Shown one piece after another: positions 59,400 to 64,000 of a DNA stretch of 64,000 bases. How positions within the stretch are numbered: position 1 is the first letter of the stretch; each line of letters begins with the position of its first letter. The notes under the pieces are model-generated. The model saw only the letters and a list, made by a program, of their open reading frames with translations, made no database searches and was not told where the DNA came from. The stretch comes from an uncultured Alistipes sp. (GTDB taxonomy: Bacteria; Bacteroidota; Bacteroidia; Bacteroidales; Rikenellaceae), in contig CANPHE010000011.1 in assembly GCA_947573795.1 (NCBI GenBank), positions 1 to 64,000 of the forward strand, in the 5' to 3' direction. A program made the translations under genes and the position numbers.

Positions 59400-59450
59400 C
59401 ATCTTCGGCGGCTCGCACCTTTGGTGCGACCGGCCCAGCCGCCGAAGATG
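59400..59450. repeat. 51-bp palindromic intergenic repeat, copy 3
   Basis: CATCTTCGGCGGCT-CGCACCTTTGGTGCGACCGGCCC-AGCCGCCGAAGATG. It lies inside the phage module, between the protease and capsid genes, followed by TACTTTTTGACTGCAAAAA, a segment related to 15082-15115. Confidence 0.8.
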
Positions 59451-59591
59451 ATTTTTCTCGCAAGCACCGGCTTCTCCGAATCGCTCGATTCATGTCTTAG
59501 GTACTTTTTGACTGCAAAAACGCTCCGGCATGGAGCTGCAACAGCCAATCCATTTTCCTTAATTCTTAACCTTTTCAAATCTTTTATCATT

Positions 59592-60569
59592 ATGAGTTTG
59601 CTCGAAAACGTAAAACAGTACACGGGTTCCGACCTGGAACAGATCTTTTTCCGCCCCATGCTGACGGGCGAATCGGCCCTCGACCTGGGCGTACGCGTCC
59701 TCTACAACCTTCCGACACCCACGCGCGTGCATCTGTGGGACGGGCAGCGCAACATTCTCCAGAAGTTCGATGCGGCGGGCTGGAAGGGCGGCAAGGCTGC
59801 CAAGAAGTACCAGAAGACCATTCCGCTCTCGCCGGTGAAGGCCGAGCTGGGCTTCTCGGCCGCCGACTATTTCTCGATGGTCTACGAGAAGATCGCCGCG
59901 CGTGCCGACGTCAACATGGACGATCTGAGCGGCACGGAGCTCGAACAGGCCGAAACGGCGCTTTTCCGTCAGGCGTTGGCGGAGAATATCCGCGCGACGA
60001 TGTGGGTCGGCGACACGGCGGCGACGAGCGGCTACAACACCTTCGACGGATTCCTCAAATCGATCGCGGCGGCCGATACGAGCGGTGCGATATACAGCGA
60101 TACGTACTCCAGCACGGAAATCGCCGCGGCGGGAAAAGTCGTCGAGTTGTTCGACGACCTTTGGCAGAACGCCGGATCGGTGCTCCAGGGGCTCAAGGGC
60201 GAGGGGCAGCTGGCTTTCTTCGTCACCTCGGATATCTGCTATCTCTACGAGAAGTATCTCGACTCGAAGGGGGTGGACGCCGCTTATACCGATGCGGTGA
60301 ACGGTCGTCAGCGGCTTACCTACCACGGCATTCCGGTGATCGACGTGCGGCTGGGCAACTACCTCACGGGAACGTCGTATCCGCAGTCGTTCTGCCTGCT
60401 GACCGACCGCCGCAATCTCGTGCTGGCCGTCAATACCTCGGAGTTCCCGGGCAATGAGGTACGCATGTGGTACAATCCCGACGAGATGGAGAACCGCCAG
60501 CGTGCGGTCTTCATGGCCGGATGCGAGGTGCTGGACGAGGCGCTGGTCGCTTACGCTTACAGTGCTTGA
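59592..60569 (+). CDS. Phage major capsid protein
   Basis: 325 residues from ATG 59592 (MSLLENVKQYTGSDLEQIFFRPMLTGESALDLGVRVLYNLPTPTRVHLWDG); the longer ORF-track start runs through the repeat. Composition and order fit an HK97-fold coat protein: an N-terminal helical arm, a long helix ('LSGTELEQAETALFRQALAENIRATMWVGDTAATSGY'), and a beta-rich C-terminal part ('LTYHGIPVIDVRLGNYLTGTSYPQSFCLLTDRRNLVLAVNTSEFPGNEVRMWYNPDEMENRQRAVFMAGCEVLDEALVAYAYSA'). The preceding ClpP-type protease and following portal support the call. It would form the capsid shell. Confidence 0.82.
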   Translation: MSLLENVKQYTGSDLEQIFFRPMLTGESALDLGVRVLYNLPTPTRVHLWDGQRNILQKFDAAGWKGGKAAKKYQKTIPLSPVKAELGFSAADYFSMVYEKIAARADVNMDDLSGTELEQAETALFRQALAENIRATMWVGDTAATSGYNTFDGFLKSIAAADTSGAIYSDTYSSTEIAAAGKVVELFDDLWQNAGSVLQGLKGEGQLAFFVTSDICYLYEKYLDSKGVDAAYTDAVNGRQRLTYHGIPVIDVRLGNYLTGTSYPQSFCLLTDRRNLVLAVNTSEFPGNEVRMWYNPDEMENRQRAVFMAGCEVLDEALVAYAYSA

Positions 60570-60643
60570 CGGGGCGATGCCGACCCGCGGGAATCATTCC
60601 CGCGGGCTTCGGCCCCTCTTTTTCCGATCGTATCTAAAACCCG

Positions 60644-61882
60644 ATGAAGATGAACGAACAACGTAAGATCAAAACGACGGTCGGTGTGGGCAACCGTGCC
60701 CCCGATCCTTATATCGTGCTCGGCGCAGGACGCGTCGAGAGCGACAAATTCTGGCGCTGGGGCGACGACAATCTTTTCCCCGACGCTCTGGCGTTGATGG
60801 CCCGCCGTTCGACGACCCACCGCCGCATCATCAACGACAAGGCCGACTATATCTCGGGCAAGGGATTCGCCTGCGACGCGGAGCGGTATCCGGAGCTGGC
60901 GGCTTTCGTCCGCCGGGTGAACGGCCGCGGCGAGAGCCTGCGGCAGGTGCTCAACAAACTCGCCTTCGACAAGGCGCTCTTCGGAAACGCCTTCCTGGAG
61001 GTGGTGACCGACCCCGCACACGGGTTTCTCTCGCTCTACCACCAGGATGCGTCGCAGTGTCGGGTCGCGCGCGATTCGCAGCACGTGCTGCTGCACCACG
61101 ACTGGCGGGCGTTCCGCGCCTCGGAGGCGCGCGTGCTGCCGCTCTATCCGCTTTTCGAGCCTCAGGACGACGGATCGCTGCGTGCCGTGATCCACTACAA
61201 GGATTACGAACCGATGTTCGAGCACTACGGCGTGCCGCCCTACATCGCCGGATTCGGCGTTTCGGCCATCGCCTACAAGACCGACCGGTGGAATATCTCG
61301 CGGCTCGACAATTCGTTCCAGCTCTCCGGTGTGATGATGCTCGACTCGACGGTGGACAGCGACGCCGAAGCCGAGCGCATCGTGCGGCTCGCCGAGCAGA
61401 AGTTCGCGGGCAAGCCCGGACAGGTGATGTTCGTTATCCGCGACGGCGGCGAGGAGAACGACAATTCGCGTTTCATCCCCATCGCATCGCAGAACGAGGG
61501 CGACTGGCAGGCGTTGCACGAGCAGGCCGTGTCGGATATCGTCGTGGCCCATTCGTGGTTCCGCACGTTGAGCGGTCTGGACTATGCCGGAGGTTTCAGT
61601 GCCGAACGAATCCTGCACGAATACGAGGTGGCGCTCAATACGGTGATCCTGGCCGAACAGGCCGAGCTCGTGGAGCCCATCCGCGGGGCGATCGGCGCCG
61701 TACTGGGGCTCGACGCTTCGTCGCTCGAAGTCGTCAACCGTCCGCCGACGCGTTCGAAACCTATTTACATGAAGGTCTGGGAGGCTCGCAAAGCCGACGG
61801 CCTGGATTTCGACCCCGACGATCCGAAGCAGCAGGCTTTTCTTTCGGAGATTACCAAATACAATATCCGGAGCATCGAGTAA
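60644..61882 (+). CDS. Phage portal protein
   Basis: 412 residues. 'KFWRWGDDNLFPDALALMARRSTTHRRIINDKADYISGKGF' and 'LRQVLNKLAFDKALFGNAFLEVVTDPAHGFLSLYHQDASQCRVARDSQHVLLHHDW' are the portal-family N-terminal pattern. 'RIVRLAEQKFAGKPGQVMFVIRDGGEENDNSRFIPIASQNEGDWQALHEQAVSDIVVAHSWFRTLSGLDYAGGFSAERILHEYEVALNTVILAEQAELVEPIRGAIGAVLG' covers the clip and stem helices that form the DNA channel. Twelve copies would form the ring at one capsid vertex. It lies after the capsid gene, unlike the usual order. Confidence 0.85.
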   Translation: MKMNEQRKIKTTVGVGNRAPDPYIVLGAGRVESDKFWRWGDDNLFPDALALMARRSTTHRRIINDKADYISGKGFACDAERYPELAAFVRRVNGRGESLRQVLNKLAFDKALFGNAFLEVVTDPAHGFLSLYHQDASQCRVARDSQHVLLHHDWRAFRASEARVLPLYPLFEPQDDGSLRAVIHYKDYEPMFEHYGVPPYIAGFGVSAIAYKTDRWNISRLDNSFQLSGVMMLDSTVDSDAEAERIVRLAEQKFAGKPGQVMFVIRDGGEENDNSRFIPIASQNEGDWQALHEQAVSDIVVAHSWFRTLSGLDYAGGFSAERILHEYEVALNTVILAEQAELVEPIRGAIGAVLGLDASSLEVVNRPPTRSKPIYMKVWEARKADGLDFDPDDPKQQAFLSEITKYNIRSIE

Positions 61883-61915
61883 TTCAGAATTTAGGCGTGC
61901 TTTGTGCGGCTTTTG

Positions 61916-62065
61916 CGAGTCGTAGCCTGCGGGGCGAGCCCGGCCAAGAGCCGGGTATTATGGGGAAATGGCAGCGAATTTTGCTTCTTGCCGTCATCTG
62001 TCCCCGGACTAAGGCGAGCCTCCGCCCGGGGGAGGCTACGGCTCGCGCGATCCTGTGGATCGCAT
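61916..62065 (+). repeat. ~150-bp dispersed intergenic repeat, copy D
   Basis: GTCGTAGCCTGCGGGGCGAGCCCGGC..., TATTATGGGG, TTGCTTCTTGCCGTCATCTGTCCCCGGACTAAGGCGAGCCTCCGCCCGGGGGAGGCTACGGCTCGC, then GCGATCC-tgt-GGATCGC. It sits within the phage module between the portal and small head genes. It is nearly the reverse complement of copy C. Confidence 0.85.
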
Positions 62066-62120
62066 ATTGTCGCAAAGAAAAGAATCGCCCGAGCGATTCA
62101 TCACCATCGAAACCATCCTT

Positions 62121-62594
62121 ATGAAAACATTGATAGCAACCCATCGGGCCCAGGAACTCGCCTTCGCCAGAGGCGAATACCTGCCGCCCGAGACCCTCGC
62201 GCCCGGCGATGTCGCCGCGGCCGAGCAGCGTCATATCCTCCCCGTCGTGGGGCGGGCGCTCTACGAAAAGATGCTCGACGGAGCCTACGGGGAATTCGTC
62301 GCAGAGTACCTGGAGGTCCCCGTGGCGCTCTTCGCGCGTCTGGCGGTTCAATCGGGGCTCGACGTCCGTACGGGACGCCGCGGAACGACAGCGCCCAAAT
62401 CCTCCTGCTCGCAACCGGCCGACGCTGCGGCGCTGCGGCGATTGCGGAACTCGCTGCGCATGCGAGCCCGTGCGCTCCTGCGCCGCGCTTCGGAGTACCT
62501 GGTCGCCCACCGCGACGAATTTCCCGAATACGATCCCGCACGGGATATCTGCAACCGTTGCACGACCGATGGAAACCTGGTACAGACTCGTTAG
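62121..62594 (+). CDS. Small phage-module protein, possible head-tail connector (DUF6712-like)
   Basis: 157 residues from ATG 62121 (MKTLIATHRAQELAFARGEYLPPETLAPGDVAAAEQRHILPVVGRALYEKMLDGAYGEFVAEYLEVPVALFARLAVQ). Helical, with a basic Arg-rich C-terminal part. Its position after the portal and its length fit the head-tail connector proteins of Bacteroidota prophages, including DUF6712-type proteins, but I cannot confirm the family. The holin start overlaps its 3' end by 26 bp. Confidence 0.55.
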   Translation: MKTLIATHRAQELAFARGEYLPPETLAPGDVAAAEQRHILPVVGRALYEKMLDGAYGEFVAEYLEVPVALFARLAVQSGLDVRTGRRGTTAPKSSCSQPADAAALRRLRNSLRMRARALLRRASEYLVAHRDEFPEYDPARDICNRCTTDGNLVQTR

Positions 62595-62994
62595 CGGTGC
62601 GGCGGCGAGCCTCGCCGCGCTGTTCGCCCCGATCGGGCCGCTCGTCGCCACGACGCTGCTATTCATCGCCGTGGATTTTCTTTCGGGAGTCGCTGCCGAC
62701 CGTGCGACGGCGTGCCGCGATCGAAGGAAATGGTATTTCGAAAGCCGCAAGGCGTGGCGCACGGTGGTGAAGGCCGCATTGGCGGTGACGATGATCGCCA
62801 TGGCATGGCTGCTGGACTGCTGCGTGCTGGATTTTCTGGAGCTCCGCTCGGCGAAACTGCTGGCGGGCTTCGCCTGCGGTGTGGAGCTGTGGTCGTTCCT
62901 TGAAAATGCGGCTCAGCTGTCCGATGCCCCGCTTTTCGGCTGGTTGCGGCGCTACGTACACCGCAGAATCCGGGAGGAGGTGGGCGATGAGTAG
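62569..62994 (+). CDS. Phage holin family 4-like protein
   Basis: 141 residues from ATG 62569 (METWYRLVSGAAASLAALFAPIGPLVATTLLFIAVDFLSGVAADRAT). Two or three hydrophobic segments ('LVATTLLFIAVDFLSGVA', 'AALAVTMIAMAWLLDCCVLDF') with a 'SRKAWRTVVKAALAV' connection and a basic C-terminus ('RRYVHRRIREEVGDE') match the layout of phage holin family 4 (Cph1-type). Holins open the inner membrane so the endolysin can reach the wall; the endolysin-like gene overlaps its end. It overlaps the preceding gene by 26 bp. Confidence 0.8.
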   Translation: METWYRLVSGAAASLAALFAPIGPLVATTLLFIAVDFLSGVAADRATACRDRRKWYFESRKAWRTVVKAALAVTMIAMAWLLDCCVLDFLELRSAKLLAGFACGVELWSFLENAAQLSDAPLFGWLRRYVHRRIREEVGDE

Positions 62995-63388
62995 GGGACT
63001 GCGGAACTGCAATCCCGGCAATATCCGCCTCTCCGGGGTGCGTTACAAAGGCGAGGTACGGCCCTCGCGCGATCCCGAATTCCGGCAGTTCGAAACCATG
63101 GCCTGGGGCTATCGGGCGATCTTCGTGCTGTTGGACACCTACCGCCTGCGGCACGGACTGCGCACGATCGCCGAGATGATCGCGCGCTGGGCACCGCCCT
63201 CGGAAAACCGCACGCAGAGCTATATCCGTGCCGTATGCGAACGCACGGGCATCGGCCCTGCGGAGCCGATCGATACGCGCAGTGCCGCGACGATGATCCC
63301 CCTCGCGGCCGCCATTTCGCGGGTCGAGAACGGCCGGGATGCGGAAATGCGCGACGTCGAGCAGGGGTGGGCGTTGTTCGTGGGCTGA
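62987..63388 (+). CDS. Endolysin-like/structural protein P5-type muralytic enzyme
   Basis: 133 residues from ATG 62987, overlapping the holin by 8 bp. 'RGLRNCNPGNIRLSGVRYKGEVRPSRDPEFRQFETMAWGYRAIFVLLDTYRLRHGLRTIAEMIARWAPPSENRTQSYIRAVCERTGIGP' is the pattern of small lysozyme-like proteins annotated as 'structural protein P5' next to Bacteroidota holins. The 'NPGNIR', 'FETMAWGYRA' and 'RWAPPSENRTQSYI' motifs belong to this group. It probably degrades peptidoglycan, either for release or for entry. There is no signal peptide, so it depends on the holin or on assembly in the particle. Confidence 0.75.
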   Translation: MSRGLRNCNPGNIRLSGVRYKGEVRPSRDPEFRQFETMAWGYRAIFVLLDTYRLRHGLRTIAEMIARWAPPSENRTQSYIRAVCERTGIGPAEPIDTRSAATMIPLAAAISRVENGRDAEMRDVEQGWALFVG

Positions 63389-63420
63389 ATGATATATACG
63401 ATTTTATACTGTCTTCGGCC

Positions 63421-63534
63421 TTTCGACTGTGGTTTCACTTTAGACGGCTGAAATCTCGCGGCCTTTGGCCGCGTTTATAAATCTGACCCCCCCCCACCTC
63501 AGGCAGGGGCTTCGGGTGCAAGCAGCGAGGTTTT
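63421..63534 (+). repeat. Dispersed repeat family 3, copy 2
   Basis: TTTCGACTGTGGTTTCACTTTAGACGG, CGCGGCCTTTGGCCGCGTTTATAAATCTGACCCCCCCCC, GGGGCTTCGGGTGCAA. It carries a nine-C run (63487-63495) and matches 16465..16583 in order. Confidence 0.75.
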
Positions 63535-63578
63535 CGGTTTTTGAGTTCGGTTCAATCGCATATGGTTGCTGAATTTCG

Positions 63579-63586
63579 TATATTTG
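63579..63586 (+). promoter_or_regulatory. -7 box of the ComEC-like gene
   Basis: TATATTTG, perfect TAnnTTTG, 24 bases before the GTG at 63611 and 60 before ATG 63647. This places transcription start near 63593. Confidence 0.45.
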
Positions 63587-63610
63587 CGTCCGAATAGATT
63601 ATCGAAAGTC

Positions 63611-64000
63611 GTGAAACTCGTCCGTTTGTCCTCCCGCCTGGAACGCATGCCGATGCTGCGGGCCTTGGTGCCCTTCGCGGCGGGCATCGTCGTCGGGGAG
63701 TATTACGATCTTCCGGTGTGGTTTCTGGCACTCTCTTTCGTCCTGACGGGCGCGGTGGCTCTGCTGCTGCGCTCGTCGGCGTGTATGGCGGCGATGCTCT
63801 TTGCGGCGGGGTTCGGCGCTGCGGAACTGCGCACGGAGCACCCGACCGTGCCGCTCGATGCGGCGACGGTTTTCGAAATCGTCGTGTCCGACTTCCCTGC
63901 GGAGCGGGGTGCGTACCGCACGGTCGAAGGAAGGGTCGAAGCGTGGCGCGATCCTCGGGACGGAGGCTGGTACGCCTCGGGCGACCGCATCGTCGTGCGG
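63611..64000 (+). CDS. ComEC/Rec2-like protein, 5' part (continues past window)
   Basis: The frame is open from GTG 63611 (alternative ATG 63647) to the window edge, 130 codons. 'LRALVPFAAGIVVGEYYDLPVWFLALSFVLTGAVALLLRSSACMAAMLFAAGFGAAELR' has two membrane helices, as at the start of ComEC/Rec2 DNA-uptake channel proteins, followed by 'FEIVVSDFPAERGAYRTVEGRVEAWRDPRDGGWYASGDRIVVR', resembling the DUF4131 OB-fold region. ComEC carries single-stranded DNA across the inner membrane during natural transformation. Only the N-terminal sixth is visible, so the call rests on this segment. Confidence 0.7.
   Translation, partial: MKLVRLSSRLERMPMLRALVPFAAGIVVGEYYDLPVWFLALSFVLTGAVALLLRSSACMAAMLFAAGFGAAELRTEHPTVPLDAATVFEIVVSDFPAERGAYRTVEGRVEAWRDPRDGGWYASGDRIVVR

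Larger units (their letters stand above)
55141..63388 (+). mobile_element. Compact phage-derived module (incomplete prophage or domesticated element)
   Basis: Eight plus-strand genes: two tail-like proteins, ClpP-type protease, capsid, portal, small head protein, holin, endolysin-like protein. The order (tail-like genes first, portal after capsid) departs from the usual terminase-portal-protease-capsid-tail order. No terminase, tape measure, integrase or repressor is present, and host genes flank it (MqnA-like left, ComEC-like right). All frames are open. No flanking att repeats were identified. Confidence 0.75.

Noticed and set aside
1-64000. CRISPR array or insertion sequence
   Set aside because: No regularly spaced direct repeats of 25-40 bp and no transposase ORF were found; the repeats seen are dispersed or single pairs.

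Overview
The window is a high-GC bacterial chromosome segment with clear Bacteroidota (Bacteroidales) traits: paired SusC/SusD outer-membrane systems, TAnnTTTG-type -7 promoter boxes ahead of many genes, a BspA-like leucine-rich repeat lipoprotein, DUF4924 and DUF4136 proteins, and a MurA with Asp in place of the usual active-site Cys. Base composition and gene content fit Alistipes/Rikenellaceae best, but that placement is inference from general knowledge, not from a search.

Layout. 1-4.7 kb (minus strand): the 5' part of a glycogen synthase (GT3) fused to an alpha-glucan phosphorylase (GT35), then hemW, a pentapeptide-repeat protein and an ORF6N-domain protein. 4.7-5.5 kb: a long rod-shaped hairpin RNA that looks like 6S RNA, and two identical 47-bp hairpin repeats, the second supplying the promoter of queD. 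5.5-8.9 kb: queD and polA. 9.2-12.1 kb (minus): an outer-membrane barrel protein, an aromatic-rich DUF4136 lipoprotein, a frameshifted BspA-like lipoprotein and tRNA-Thr(CGT). 12.4-14.6 kb: a CstA-type carbon starvation transporter overlapping a small unknown gene. 14.6-19.3 kb: a tandem-GNAT acetyltransferase, rpmH, murA and tdk, separated by dispersed repeats.

19.5-49.8 kb is one polysaccharide utilization locus. A divergent AraC regulator faces a 29-kb run of 13 plus-strand genes: MFS sugar porter, DUF5107/TPR protein, GH30, two SusC/SusD pairs, a surface lipoprotein, GH2, an SGNH-GH105 fusion, GH2, heparinase II/III-type lyase, GH2. It ends at a perfect 14-bp terminator. The lyase plus GH105 combination points to a uronic-acid-containing glycan. 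Surface lipoproteins and SusC/D would capture and import it, periplasmic enzymes would cut it, and the MFS porter would bring sugars into the cytoplasm.

49.8-54.5 kb (minus): DUF4924, a Pit-type phosphate transporter, CorA and an MqnA-like protein. 54.5-55.1 kb holds a strong promoter, a cluster of DnaA-box-like 9-mers beside an A/T-rich tract, and a dispersed repeat. 55.1-63.4 kb is a compact, apparently intact but incomplete phage module (two tail-like proteins, ClpP-type protease, capsid, portal, small head protein, holin, endolysin-like protein) with no terminase, tape measure or integrase, wedged between host genes. 63.6 kb to the end: the start of a ComEC-like gene.

The intergenic regions share mosaic repeats: a ~150-bp element in four copies with compensatory changes in a terminal hairpin, a 51-bp palindrome in three copies, and a third family in two copies. 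These, the phage module, the DnaA-box cluster and the PUL are the parts most worth a second look.
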